From Planctomycetaceae bacterium (GTDB taxonomy: Bacteria; Planctomycetota; Phycisphaerae; Phycisphaerales; SM1A02), in NCBI GenBank assembly GCA_947474065.1, contig CANJHD010000019.1, positions 1-39,173 on the forward strand: a DNA stretch of 39,173 bases. Reading direction: 5' to 3'. Of this stretch, positions 8,197-16,423 are shown one piece after another. The position numbers and the translations under genes are program-made. The first letter of the stretch is position 1, and each line of letters opens with the position of its first letter. The notes beneath the pieces are model-generated. The model made no database searches. It saw nothing but the letters and a program-made list of their open reading frames with translations, and had not been told where the DNA came from.

Positions 8197-9518
8197 GCGA
8201 GTCGGGCTCGGATCCGAGCCACTGCGACGTGGCCATTGTGGGCGCAGGCGCAGCTGGGCTGTTTGCGGCCATCTGGGCCGGACGCGCTGCGCAAGAAGCG
8301 GGCACGCCGCTTCGGATTGTTGCGTTCGACGGTGCGCGGCGTTTAGGAGCGAAGATTCTGGTTGCAGGTGGCGGTCGCTGCAATGTCACACACTGGCGCG
8401 TTGATGATTCCGATTACGCGGGCAGCACGCCGCCCGCAATCCGCAATGTGCTGCGTCGATTCGGCGTGGAACCGACGATCCAGTTCTTCTCCGAACTTGG
8501 CGTTGAATTAAAGCGCGAAGACACTGGGAAATTATTCCCGGTGTCTGATGATGCACACAGCGTGCTCAACGCGTTGCTCGCAGCGGCGCGCGATTCTGGC
8601 GTTCGACTTTCGCATCCGAACCGCGTGACTTCCATCACGGCGAGCGCAACTGGATTTCGACTCGCCACCACGGGCGGTACTGGCGATAGCGCTGCGCCCG
8701 GAGCGAGCGCGGCCACTGAAATCATTGCCCGCCGACTGATCCTCTGCACTGGAGGCAAGGCGCTGCCGAAGTCTGGATCCGATGGCGCAGGCCTCGACAT
8801 GGCGCGCTCGCTCGGTCACTCCGTCACGGAACACATCGTTCCTGCCCTTGTGCCGCTCCGACTTCCCGCGGATCACTGGATCACCGAACTCAGCGGGCTG
8901 ACGGTGCCGGCGGAACTCACGCTGCGCTCCGGCACTGGCAAAAAGCTCGTTTCATTTACAGATAGCACGCTGTGCACACACTTTGGACTGTCGGGACCGA
9001 GTGTTCTCAACGTCAGCCGGTACCTCTTGATGGCGCAATTCAATGATCCCGGTGCACGGCTCGAACTCTCTTGGACGCCCGGCACGGATGTGGACGCTAT
9101 CGATCGCGCACTGATTGATGCCAAGGGTCGTGGTGTCGGAAGCGTTCTTCGCGCACACATTCCTGAGCGCCTGATGCGCGCGGTGTGTGCGGCTGCTGAT
9201 GTTGACCCCGCTGCCACCGCGCAACAACTTCCGCGCGAACGCCGACGCGCTCTTGCTCAACTGGTTGCTGGCACCCCGCTACCGATTTCCGGTGACCGCG
9301 GATTCACATTTGCCGAGGCAACAGCGGGCGGCGTTCCGCTTGCAGAAGTACGACTGCAGACTATGGAAAGCCGCACCGTGCCCGGGCTCTACCTTGCAGG
9401 CGAAGTGTGCGATGTGGACGGTCGCATTGGCGGATTCAATTTCCAGTGGGCTTGGGCGAGCGGGTATGTCGCCGGGACGAGCGCTGCACAATCGCTTCTG
9501 CCTTCCGCGGCTGAATGA
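8193..9518 (+). CDS. NAD(P)/FAD-dependent oxidoreductase, BaiN/HI0933 family
   Basis: This is a 441-residue cytoplasmic flavoprotein. The N-terminal FAD-binding Rossmann motif is VAIVGAGAAGL (GxGxxG at 17-22). The family signature RRLGAKILVAGGGRCNVTH follows, and the protein ends with GRIGGFNFQWAWASGYVAG, the second FAD contact typical of the family. The physiological substrate of most members is unknown; BaiN itself was linked to bile acid dehydroxylation, which should not be transferred here. The GTG start overlaps the M14 stop by 4 bases. Its 3' end overlaps the opposite-strand metalloprotease-like gene by 83 bases. Confidence 0.92.
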   Translation: MSESGSDPSHCDVAIVGAGAAGLFAAIWAGRAAQEAGTPLRIVAFDGARRLGAKILVAGGGRCNVTHWRVDDSDYAGSTPPAIRNVLRRFGVEPTIQFFSELGVELKREDTGKLFPVSDDAHSVLNALLAAARDSGVRLSHPNRVTSITASATGFRLATTGGTGDSAAPGASAATEIIARRLILCTGGKALPKSGSDGAGLDMARSLGHSVTEHIVPALVPLRLPADHWITELSGLTVPAELTLRSGTGKKLVSFTDSTLCTHFGLSGPSVLNVSRYLLMAQFNDPGARLELSWTPGTDVDAIDRALIDAKGRGVGSVLRAHIPERLMRAVCAAADVDPAATAQQLPRERRRALAQLVAGTPLPISGDRGFTFAEATAGGVPLAEVRLQTMESRTVPGLYLAGEVCDVDGRIGGFNFQWAWASGYVAGTSAAQSLLPSAAE

Positions 9519-10188
9519 GCCCTGCCAGCGTGCCCGCCGCGCGCAAGACAATCGCTCGAAGTGCTGCAAGGCCGCTCGGCGGCGGAGGCACGCCGCGCAC
9601 CTTTTTGCGAGTGCGGCGCACCACCGGAATCAATTTCGCGAATGCATCAGGCGCCTGTTGGCGGATGAACTCAATCTCATTCTCAGTTGTCTCAACTTCG
9701 CTGAAGGTCCGTCGGAGATGACCACATGTTCCGTGCTGGATGGCGTGCGTCAATTCATGAATCAAGACGGCGATCGCCAATATGCGGGTATCAAGTTCGA
9801 TTCCGCCCGGCGGAGTTGAGTAGCGAGCGCGAGCGCGACGGTAGGTGTGCCAATGCGCGCTAGCTCCAGGCGCAACGCGAAGCAGAATGTGGGGACGATC
9901 GAAGCCGTGCGCCTGACGCTGATAGAAGGCGCTCGCGCCACGACCTCGGCGCCAGCGAATCGGCGTAGCTGCAAGTGTGGCGCGTTGCTCGACGGTGAGT
10001 TCGTAGCGTTCGGCAACGAAGTGAACGGCGGATCCGTGGATTTCTGCGCGCAACTTTGCGGTCAGACGCGGGCCGCTCGCGGCGCGCGAAACTGCAGCAG
10101 CGCGCACGGCAGCGCTTGAGCGAACAACTGCGCTCGAGCGAACATCTGTGCCTTCAAACAAGGAGTTTCGTTTCTGGGCGGCGACCAT
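9436..10188 (-). CDS. HELTH-motif zincin-like protein
   Basis: The 250-residue protein has a clear metalloprotease helix, LIHELTHAIQHG (H144, E145, H148), followed about 20-30 residues later by an acidic helix, TFSEVETTENEIEFI, that could supply the third zinc ligand. The N-terminal 50 residues are Ala/Ser/Arg-rich and show no good signal peptide, so it is probably cytoplasmic. The C-terminal 60 residues are Arg/Ala-rich. I cannot name the family; SprT-like or DUF-type single-domain zincins are possible. A TTG at 10218 would overlap the HIT stop as TTGA and add 10 residues; the ATG at 10188 is the conservative choice. The last 83 bases overlap the end of the convergent flavoprotein gene, yet the frame stays open with plausible codons. 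Confidence 0.7.
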   Translation of the reverse strand: MVAAQKRNSLFEGTDVRSSAVVRSSAAVRAAAVSRAASGPRLTAKLRAEIHGSAVHFVAERYELTVEQRATLAATPIRWRRGRGASAFYQRQAHGFDRPHILLRVAPGASAHWHTYRRARARYSTPPGGIELDTRILAIAVLIHELTHAIQHGTCGHLRRTFSEVETTENEIEFIRQQAPDAFAKLIPVVRRTRKKVRGVPPPPSGLAALRAIVLRAAGTLAGLIQPRKAEAIVQRSSRRHTRSPKPTGN

Positions 10189-10214
10189 GCCAATGGAAGC
10201 GTACGAACCCGCGG

Positions 10215-10730
10215 TCAACCGCGCTCGCCGAGCGGCGACTTCACAAGAATTTCGCGCAGCCGCCCAACAAAGTGCGCCACGGCCACCGGATCTGCCGGCG
10301 CATGCTCACCGCGCTCCACCGCTCGGTACCAGTCCGCCACCTGCCAGGCGCGCGTGCCTTCCACCGCGTCAAACCGCGGAATCAAGTGCATATGTAGATG
10401 CGGCGCCCCTTGGCCGAAAGCAATGGCATAGACCCGGTCGCAGCCGGTGATCTCGCGGATTGCGCGCGACACCGTGTGGAGTGCACGTCCAAATCCATCA
10501 GCCTCGGCGTCAGAGAAGTCCGCTGGACCCTGCACGTGGCGCACGGCGCACAGGAATGTCCAACCCACGAGCGGCGCCGGCAGTGGATGGTGACGGACGA
10601 GCCAGTGCTGCCCGCGGTGGCATTCAAGAGCTGCGAAGTCACTGCCCGACTGCGCCGCGACCTCATGAATCCGGCATATGTCACATGCAACCGGAACACC
10701 GCCATGACCTACGCTCTGGTCCATGCTCAC
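10215..10730 (-). CDS. HIT family nucleotide-binding hydrolase or transferase
   Basis: The 171-residue protein has the histidine triad APHLHMHLIPR (H111, H113, H115), where the middle histidine forms the nucleotidyl intermediate. An N-terminal CDIC pair (C16, C19) probably binds structural zinc together with downstream histidines. HIT proteins hydrolyse or transfer nucleoside phosphate groups, for example Ap4A or AMP-amino compounds; the exact substrate cannot be read from sequence. The GTG start at 10730 overlaps the MazG-like stop as GTGA, and an ATG two codons later (10724) is an alternative. It lies in a minus-strand run: tRNA-Arg, MazG-like, HIT, zincin. Two neighbouring nucleotide-cleaning enzymes suggest a shared role in removing unwanted nucleotides. 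Confidence 0.9.
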   Translation of the reverse strand: MSMDQSVGHGGVPVACDICRIHEVAAQSGSDFAALECHRGQHWLVRHHPLPAPLVGWTFLCAVRHVQGPADFSDAEADGFGRALHTVSRAIREITGCDRVYAIAFGQGAPHLHMHLIPRFDAVEGTRAWQVADWYRAVERGEHAPADPVAVAHFVGRLREILVKSPLGERG

Positions 10731-11068
10731 TTGGTTCCCTCAGGGCCGCCGTCTGCGATGTACTTGGCGTGAATCGCCTGCTCCAAGTCAACACCAGCAA
10801 TGTTCGCCAACGTGGTCAGCCACGCCAAGACGTCTGCGAACTCCTCTTCAAGGTTTGCTCGGTCCGGTGTTCCCTTCTCCAACTTGGCGAGCGCGTGAGC
10901 CAACTCACCCACCTCCTCGGTGAACCACAGGAACGTCTTTGCGGCGCCTCGGGCGCTGTCTGTGGCGTAGTAGCGCTCGTGAATCATCCGCTGAAAGTCG
11001 CGAATGGCCATCGGGTTCGTCGGAGCGGATGTGCCCTGGCCGGGATGTGCATTGGTTGCGTCTGGCAT
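10727..11068 (-). CDS. MazG-like nucleotide pyrophosphohydrolase
   Basis: This 113-residue single-domain protein has the MazG/all-alpha NTP pyrophosphatase motif EExxE (E51, E52, E55 in FTEEVGEL) followed by ExxD (E76, D79 in EEEFADVLAWL), which coordinate magnesium. Such enzymes hydrolyse NTPs or dNTPs to the monophosphate and pyrophosphate. An in-frame start at 11125 would lie inside the tRNA gene and is rejected; the ATG at 11068 lies 33 bases after the tRNA end, and a later ATG at 11011 directly precedes the conserved part. No Shine-Dalgarno is visible for either. The gene may be read through from the tRNA-Arg promoter. Confidence 0.85.
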   Translation of the reverse strand: MPDATNAHPGQGTSAPTNPMAIRDFQRMIHERYYATDSARGAAKTFLWFTEEVGELAHALAKLEKGTPDRANLEEEFADVLAWLTTLANIAGVDLEQAIHAKYIADGGPEGTK

Positions 11069-11100
11069 GCTGGATTGCGCGCCGCAGCGCTGCAGAAAGG

Positions 11101-11174
11101 CGTCCTCGGGGGGAGTCGAACCCACAACCTCCGCCTTCGGAGGGCGGCGCTCTATCCAGTTGAGCTACGAGGAC
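11101..11174 (-). tRNA. tRNA-Arg, anticodon CCG
   Basis: The 74-base minus-strand sequence folds into a full cloverleaf. The acceptor stem GUCCUCG/CGAGGAC is perfect, the D stem is GCUC/GAGC, the anticodon stem is CCGCC/GGCGG with loop CUCCGAA, the variable loop is AGGUU, and the T loop is UUCGACU. The anticodon CCG reads CGG (Arg). The discriminator is G. The CCA tail is not encoded; the next bases read CCT. The T stem GUGGG/CCCCC has one U50-C64 mismatch. Positions 5' are preceded by a candidate promoter. Confidence 0.95.
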
Positions 11175-11204
11175 GTGATCGGATGAACATTCAGCCGGGC
11201 AGGC

Positions 11205-11234
11205 AGTGTAGAGCGCGATCCTGATGATTCGCAA
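11205..11234 (-). promoter_or_regulatory. Candidate promoter of tRNA-Arg, TTGCGA-N18-TACACT
   Basis: On the minus strand a TTGCGA box (11229-11234) is followed after 18 bases by TACACT (11205-11210), about 30 bases before the tRNA 5' end. The same TACACT occurs before lysA, the POT gene and the amidohydrolase-like gene. Confidence 0.5.
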
Positions 11235-11256
11235 CCACCGCGCCCCGCGGCTGAAA

Positions 11257-12282
11257 TCAGTGAACGATCCAATCAGCAAGCAGCAGTGCGAGGTCTGCGC
11301 CATTGGTGGCCCCATCGCCGTTGACATCGGCATCGGGGGTTCCCCAAGACACCAACAGCACTGCCAGATCCATACCCGACACCATGCCATCGCCGTCCAA
11401 GTCTGCATCCATGCGCCCCACAACCGTAATGAACGCACCACCGGCCGCCAACTGCGAGAACGTACCGCGCGGCGAAAAAGCCAGCCCGCCGTTCGTCAGT
11501 CCCCACGCTACCACTCGTCCATCGGACCGAAGCGCCACGCTGAACTGCTCGCCTGCTGCCACACGCAGATACGGTCCTGCCGGTGCAGAACACTGTCCTT
11601 GAAAGTTGCTACCCCAACAGACCACCGCTGCGTTTGACTTCAATCCAACCGTATGTTGCGATCCGGCATCGATCTCTGTGAACGTTGCGCTGGGCGCGGA
11701 GCATTGGCCGTACGCATTCCATCCCCAACAAGCGGCAGTGCCATTGGTGCGAGTCGCAACCGTGTGCCAGCCGCCAGCCGTGATCGCAGTGAACGGACCA
11801 CTCAGCGCATTGCACTGACCGCTTCCGTTACTACCCCAGCACATTGCAGCGCCGTCACTCGCCTTGATCGCGGCACTGTGCATGCCACCAGCAGCAATCG
11901 CCACGAATGATCCCCTCGGCACATTGCACTGACCGCTGGCGTTCTTGCCCCAGCCAACCAGGGATCCATCAACACGCAGGGCGATGGTGTGATCGTCGCC
12001 AGCAGCCACCGCTGCGAATGATCCTTTGGGAGCGTTGATGTTGCCGAACTCATTGCTTCCCCACACGCGAATCGAGCCGCCGGGCAGGATGACTGCGGTG
12101 TGAGACCTACCCCCAGACACTGCAGCGGCTTCAACACCATTGCCGGCCGAGCCGGGCAACTGCCCGGAGGAGTTCAGTCCCCACGATGTAATGACATCTT
12201 GTGCGCAGGCTTCCGGAGCGATTTCAAGCGCACATCCAAGTGTCAGCCACCCGAAGATTGGTGCGTACAACAAGCGATTCAT
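11257..12282 (-). CDS. Secreted RCC1-repeat beta-propeller protein with dockerin-like C-terminus
   Basis: The 341-residue protein has an N-terminal signal peptide (hydrophobic to about CALEIAPEACAQ). Seven repeats built around an xWG motif follow (SWG, VWG, GWG, three CWG, AWG), each with AAG-x-HT-like blocks, which matches the RCC1/alpha-tubulin-suppressor propeller blade. The C-terminus has two calcium loops, DADLDGDGMVSGMDLAVLL and DVNGDGATNGADLALLL, the form of a type I dockerin or related sorting module common in Planctomycetota. It is probably exported and may bind a surface partner. Ligand and function are unknown. It is transcribed away from the MFS gene across a 139-base divergent spacer. 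Confidence 0.85.
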   Translation of the reverse strand: MNRLLYAPIFGWLTLGCALEIAPEACAQDVITSWGLNSSGQLPGSAGNGVEAAAVSGGRSHTAVILPGGSIRVWGSNEFGNINAPKGSFAAVAAGDDHTIALRVDGSLVGWGKNASGQCNVPRGSFVAIAAGGMHSAAIKASDGAAMCWGSNGSGQCNALSGPFTAITAGGWHTVATRTNGTAACWGWNAYGQCSAPSATFTEIDAGSQHTVGLKSNAAVVCWGSNFQGQCSAPAGPYLRVAAGEQFSVALRSDGRVVAWGLTNGGLAFSPRGTFSQLAAGGAFITVVGRMDADLDGDGMVSGMDLAVLLVSWGTPDADVNGDGATNGADLALLLADWIVH

Positions 12283-12421
12283 GATGCGTTCTGACGATAA
12301 GGGGCGTCAAAGCAGCCAAGCGAAGGGGATTTCCTACTTCGCCAACTGTAGGCGGCAATTCCTAATTTGCTAGTCCAATGCTGCCGGCTGATGCAACTTC
12401 CCTCCCCTATCCTTCTGATTC
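12283..12421. other. Divergent spacer between the RCC1 and MFS genes
   Basis: The spacer should hold promoters for both directions. A 6-base-pair hairpin GCGAAG/CTTCGC (12320-12342) and a TATCGT hexamer 11 bases before the RCC1 start (minus strand) are visible. I see no open reading frame of interest. Confidence 0.4.
12408..12413 (+). promoter_or_regulatory. Candidate -10 hexamer TATCCT before the MFS gene
   Basis: TATCCT ends 8 bases before the GTG at 12422. It fits the TAnnnT pattern and favours the GTG, or a transcript starting just there, over the ATG at 12494. Confidence 0.35.
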
Positions 12422-13696
12422 GTGCCCGTGCTCCCCGTCAACGCCCCCCGAGAGTCCGCGAACTGTGCCCCCGCACTGGGGTCGTCCGCCGTCATGAACC
12501 CCGCCCTCGGCATTGCCCCGACCGCGGCCATCGCCCCGCGCTGGGTGGTGCTGACCGTCACCTGGGCAAATTCCCTCGGCAGTGGATTGCTCTGGGGCGG
12601 CGTCCCATTTGTCACGGAACTCCAGTACGGATTTACGAAGGGCGAGAATCTGCTCCTCGCACTCGCGGAGAGCGTTATCTATGTCATAGTCGCGCTCGCA
12701 TCTGGACCAATACTGCGTCGCTTTGAAGGACGAGGCCTGACACCGCGCATCGTTCTGATGACGATCTTTACAGTGCAGCTCGTAGCGTCCGGTCTAGCAC
12801 TCACGGGGATGTGGGGCGTGATTGCAGCCGCATGCATCTTCAGCGCAGTCGGCGCCGCGCTGTGGCCGATCATGGAGAGTTACGTTTCATCCGGCCAACA
12901 CGGCGGCAACATGCGCCGCTCAATCGGCATCTTCAATGTGACGTGGATGTCCGCTACGGGTGCGGCACTTCTACTCATGGCGCCATTGGTTGCATATGGA
13001 CAGGCGAGCCGAACACTGCTGGTTCTGGCACCGATTTCCTTGCTATCAATCTTCCTGCTGCGCTGGTTCCCAGCGCGACCGGCAGCGCATCCGCCTGAAC
13101 ATGCGCACACGCATATCGCTCCGCAGTACGCGTACTTGCTCCGCGCCACGCGATTTGTGATGCCAACGAGCTACATATTCATTTCTGTCATCGGTCCGGT
13201 GCTGCCATTCCTCCTCCGCGACCTCGCGATCGACGATGCAATGAAGACGCCGATTGCATCAGTATGGATGTTCGCGCGCATGTTCACGGTGGTGCTGCTT
13301 GCGCAACTCACTTTCTGGCACGGTCGCTGGAGCACGCTTGCCGTGGGCATTTCCTTGCTCGCAGGTGGATTCGCGACCATCGTTCTGGCTACGGACGTTT
13401 CCATGCTAATGATTGGTCTCACCCTCTTTGGAGCGGGCCACGGCATCATCTATTACGCAGGTCTGTACTACGCAATGGCTGTCGGCGGCGCGGAGGTCGA
13501 CGCCGGCGGCCGCTTTGAGGCGCTCATCGGTGTTGGATACGTGATCGGCCCAGTAGCAGGCATGCTGGCTGGCGGAACCCAAGCCCAACTCGTCGGCGCC
13601 ACTTGGGCGGCAGCGCTCTTAGGGATCGCTCCCGCGATCATGCCATGGCTTGCATGGCAGCGCCGGTTGCACAGCGAACGGAGGGCGCACGCATGA
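12422..13696 (+). CDS. Major facilitator superfamily transporter
   Basis: This is a 424-residue membrane protein with about 11 to 12 hydrophobic helices starting near residue 40. The loop between helices 2 and 3 has the charged MFS-type pattern (PILRRFEGRGLTPR), and a His/Pro-rich central loop (about 215-235) separates two halves. The substrate cannot be predicted. The GTG at 12422 follows a TATCCT box by 8 bases. The ATG at 12494 gives a 400-residue protein that begins closer to the first helix and is an equally reasonable start. The stop overlaps the next ATG as ATGA, so the transporter is coupled to the CNNM/CorC-type gene. Confidence 0.82.
   Translation: MPVLPVNAPRESANCAPALGSSAVMNPALGIAPTAAIAPRWVVLTVTWANSLGSGLLWGGVPFVTELQYGFTKGENLLLALAESVIYVIVALASGPILRRFEGRGLTPRIVLMTIFTVQLVASGLALTGMWGVIAAACIFSAVGAALWPIMESYVSSGQHGGNMRRSIGIFNVTWMSATGAALLLMAPLVAYGQASRTLLVLAPISLLSIFLLRWFPARPAAHPPEHAHTHIAPQYAYLLRATRFVMPTSYIFISVIGPVLPFLLRDLAIDDAMKTPIASVWMFARMFTVVLLAQLTFWHGRWSTLAVGISLLAGGFATIVLATDVSMLMIGLTLFGAGHGIIYYAGLYYAMAVGGAEVDAGGRFEALIGVGYVIGPVAGMLAGGTQAQLVGATWAAALLGIAPAIMPWLAWQRRLHSERRAHA
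13680..13685 (+). promoter_or_regulatory. Shine-Dalgarno GGAGGG for the CorC-type gene
   Basis: GGAGGG lies 7 bases before the ATG at 13693 and supports this start over an in-frame upstream one at 13603. Confidence 0.65.
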
Positions 13697-15003
13697 TGGT
13701 GACTCTGATCATTCTTGGTGCACTGATTGCACTCCATGCCTTCGTGGCTGCGTGCGAGCTTGCGGTCATGACCGCCCGTCCCTCACGATTGCAAGCAATG
13801 GCCGACCGTGGCAACACTGGTGCGCGCCGCGCATTGGCATTGTCGCGCGACTCGTCGCGACTGCTTTCGACCGTCCACCTGATCATGACGATGACCGCAA
13901 TCGTCGAAGGCGCATACGGCGAGCGCGAACTTTCGCATCATATGGAGATCTGGCTCCGCGACTATCCGTCGATCGCTCCGCATGCTGAGGTGATTTCGTT
14001 CGTCACGGTGATCACCATTCTTTCGTACCTGCTACTCGTAGTCGGCGAACTTGTTCCAAAGCAGATCGGAATCGCATATCCAGAGCGGATCGCATCGTTC
14101 ACAGCAACGCCGCTTTGGTTCCTCTCGCGCGTTGCTGGCATTCCAGTGCGCATCCTCACAAGTTCCACGGATGGCCTGACTCGACTTCTTGGTATTCGCA
14201 GTCACCGCGAAGAAGTGAGCGAGGAAGATGTGAAGGCAATGGTTGCGCAAGCCGCAAGCACTGGCGTGTTTGACCCAATGGAGCACCGCATCTTTGAACG
14301 CGCGCTCCGCGTCGGCGACATGACCACCAAGAGCCTGATGGTTCCGCGCGGTCAGATCACTTGGATCGACGCCGCCATGCCCGCCGATGACTTGCAAGTA
14401 CTGATCGGCACCGCGCCCTTCAGTCACTTTCCTGTCTGCGAAGGATCAATCGATCGCCTGCTCGGCGTAGTGCACGTGAAAGATCTGATTTCCTACGGCT
14501 TGCTTGCAGGTGCCGGGTTCAAGGTGTCCGCTGTGATGCAGGCGCCGCTTTATGTTCCTGACTCAATGCCCGCACTCAAACTGCTGGCGCTCTTTCAATC
14601 GAGCCGCACGCGCGTTGCCTTTGTGGTTGACGAGCACGGCGGGCTCGAAGGGCTCGTCACCGCAAATGACGTGGTGCAAGCACTGCTTGGTGATATGAGC
14701 CGCGGCAGCGAGGGCGAACAGGCTTCTGCCGTACGTCGCGAGGATGGCTCGTGGCTCATGGATGGAATGCTGCCGCTCCCCGATGTCCTTGCAACACTTG
14801 GCCTTGAAAACGACGCCGCTGACGAACTGCCGGAAGTTGCAACTGCCGCTGGACTAGTGACGGCGCTCTTGGGCGACCTTCCGACCACTGGTGACAAAGT
14901 TCGATGGAGTGGCTGGCAGTTCGAAGTGATCGACCTTGATGGTCGCCGCCTTGACAAGCTGCTCGTTACACGACATCCGGCAACAGGCCGGGCTTCGCAT
15001 TAA
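13693..15003 (+). CDS. CNNM/HlyC/CorC family membrane protein (DUF21-CBS-CorC)
   Basis: The 436-residue protein has an N-terminal DUF21 membrane domain (about 1-190) with the helix-border segment VAACELAVMTARPSRLQAM. A paired CBS region follows (about 210-330, including TTKSLMVPRGQITWIDA and VAFVVDEHGGLEGLVTANDV). The C-terminal CorC_HlyC domain (about 350-430) contains GSWLMDGMLPLPDVLATLGL. Family members are linked to magnesium or sodium efflux and cobalt resistance; 'hemolysin' is a historical name. The CBS pair probably binds adenine nucleotides. It is coupled to the MFS gene by ATGA and its 3' end overlaps the convergent photolyase gene by 38 bases. Confidence 0.92.
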   Translation: MMVTLIILGALIALHAFVAACELAVMTARPSRLQAMADRGNTGARRALALSRDSSRLLSTVHLIMTMTAIVEGAYGERELSHHMEIWLRDYPSIAPHAEVISFVTVITILSYLLLVVGELVPKQIGIAYPERIASFTATPLWFLSRVAGIPVRILTSSTDGLTRLLGIRSHREEVSEEDVKAMVAQAASTGVFDPMEHRIFERALRVGDMTTKSLMVPRGQITWIDAAMPADDLQVLIGTAPFSHFPVCEGSIDRLLGVVHVKDLISYGLLAGAGFKVSAVMQAPLYVPDSMPALKLLALFQSSRTRVAFVVDEHGGLEGLVTANDVVQALLGDMSRGSEGEQASAVRREDGSWLMDGMLPLPDVLATLGLENDAADELPEVATAAGLVTALLGDLPTTGDKVRWSGWQFEVIDLDGRRLDKLLVTRHPATGRASH

Positions 15004-16423
15004 CTGCCGACAGTGCCCGCAGCGCGGCGGCGCGCGCCTTCACGTGGTCGACAATCGGATGCGGATAGTTCTCACCAAGCGTCACTCCGGACATGGAAAG
15101 TGCAAGCGGCGGCGCTTCCCACGGCGCATGGATGTATTCGGCCGGAACCTCGGCAAGCTCCGGAACCCAGCGCCGAACATACGCGCCCTCCGGATCAAAC
15201 TTCTTGCCCTGCGTCATCGGATTGAAGATGCGAAAGTACGGCGCGGCATCAGCGCCGCAACCGCCCGCCCATTGCCAGCCGAGCGTATTGCTCGCCAGAT
15301 CGGCGTCAACCAACGTATCCCAGAACCATCGGGCGCCGTGCATCCAGTCGATGCGCAGGTGCTTCACTAAGAAACTTGCAACCACCATGCGAACGCGGTT
15401 GTGCATCCATCCGGTGTGCCAGAGTTGGCGCATACCAGCATCAACAATTGGGTAGCCAGTCTGTCCACGCTGCCAGGCGCGCAACTGCGCCGCATCAGAG
15501 TTCCACGGGAACTTCCTGAACTCGATCCGCAGCGGATCTTCGGCCGTGCGCGGGAAGTTCGCTAGAACGTGCGCCGCAAACTCGCGCCAACCGAGCTCGG
15601 CGCGGAATTTCTCAGCGTTGGCAACGAAGTCACTGCTTCGATTCCGCAGCGCCTTCGCAACGGTATGCCATGCTTCGCGCGGACCAACTTCGCCGAAGTG
15701 AAGATGTGCAGCGAGCATGGACGTGCCATGCGTTCCAGGAATGTCGCGCTGCGTGGAGTAGTCGCCGATCGGCCCGGCAACGAACGCCTGCAGACGCGCG
15801 CGACCACCGGCCTCGCCCGGAGTCCATGTCTCACCGAAGCCTGCATCCCATGGAATCGTGGGCTTGAGTTGCAGCGCGTCGACAGTGATGCCCGCCGGCC
15901 AACGCGTTGGTGCCGGGATTTTTGCTGGCGCTGGGCGCGGAGCGTCGGGCGTGGGACGCGCAAGGCATGATCGCCAGAACGGCGTGAATACTTTGTACGC
16001 CGTACCGGTCTGCGTGCGAATCTCGAACGGATCAAAGAGCAGATTGGAACCGATCCGGCAGAACTCGATGCCGGACTGTTCGAGCGCGTCCGCCATGCGC
16101 TCCTCGTCAGCCATCGCTGCTGGCTCGTAGCGACGCGAACATGTCACGCGCTTAGAACCACACGCGCGCGCAACGTCCGCAAGTTCCACGGCCGGGTCGC
16201 CGGAACGGATGACGAGCCGCGAGCCGCGCGATTCCAAGTCGTCCGCAAGCCGCCGCAGCGAGCGATCGAGCCACCAGCGCTGCGCGCCGCCTATTGGCCA
16301 TTGCCCCTCGGTCTTCGGATGCCACACAAATACTGGAACGACCGCGCCGCGCGCACACGCATCGAGCAGCGAGTCGTGATCTGAAGTGCGGAGGTCTTGA
16401 CGGAACCAAACCACTGTCGTCAT
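14966..16423 (-). CDS. phrB: Deoxyribodipyrimidine photolyase (class I, cryptochrome/photolyase family)
   Basis: This 485-residue flavoprotein repairs UV-induced cyclobutane dimers with blue light. The N-terminal antenna domain starts VVWFRQDLRTSDHDSLLDAC, the classic photolyase opening. The C-terminal FAD domain contains TGYPIVDAGMRQLWHTGWMHNR, RIDWMHGARWFWDTLVDAD and TLGWQWAGGCGADAAPYFRIF, which hold FAD contacts and tryptophans of the electron-transfer chain. The length fits class I CPD photolyases (about 470-490), although a cryptochrome or 6-4 enzyme cannot be fully excluded. Its start overlaps the stop of the SRPBCC-TIGR01777 gene as ATGA. Confidence 0.93.
   Translation of the reverse strand: MTTVVWFRQDLRTSDHDSLLDACARGAVVPVFVWHPKTEGQWPIGGAQRWWLDRSLRRLADDLESRGSRLVIRSGDPAVELADVARACGSKRVTCSRRYEPAAMADEERMADALEQSGIEFCRIGSNLLFDPFEIRTQTGTAYKVFTPFWRSCLARPTPDAPRPAPAKIPAPTRWPAGITVDALQLKPTIPWDAGFGETWTPGEAGGRARLQAFVAGPIGDYSTQRDIPGTHGTSMLAAHLHFGEVGPREAWHTVAKALRNRSSDFVANAEKFRAELGWREFAAHVLANFPRTAEDPLRIEFRKFPWNSDAAQLRAWQRGQTGYPIVDAGMRQLWHTGWMHNRVRMVVASFLVKHLRIDWMHGARWFWDTLVDADLASNTLGWQWAGGCGADAAPYFRIFNPMTQGKKFDPEGAYVRRWVPELAEVPAEYIHAPWEAPPLALSMSGVTLGENYPHPIVDHVKARAAALRALSAVNAKPGLLPDVV

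Noticed and set aside
12320-12342. Hairpin GCGAAG/CTTCGC between the RCC1 and MFS genes as a terminator or riboswitch
   Set aside because: The stem is only 6 base pairs with a 12-base loop, and no T-run or known riboswitch motif is present.
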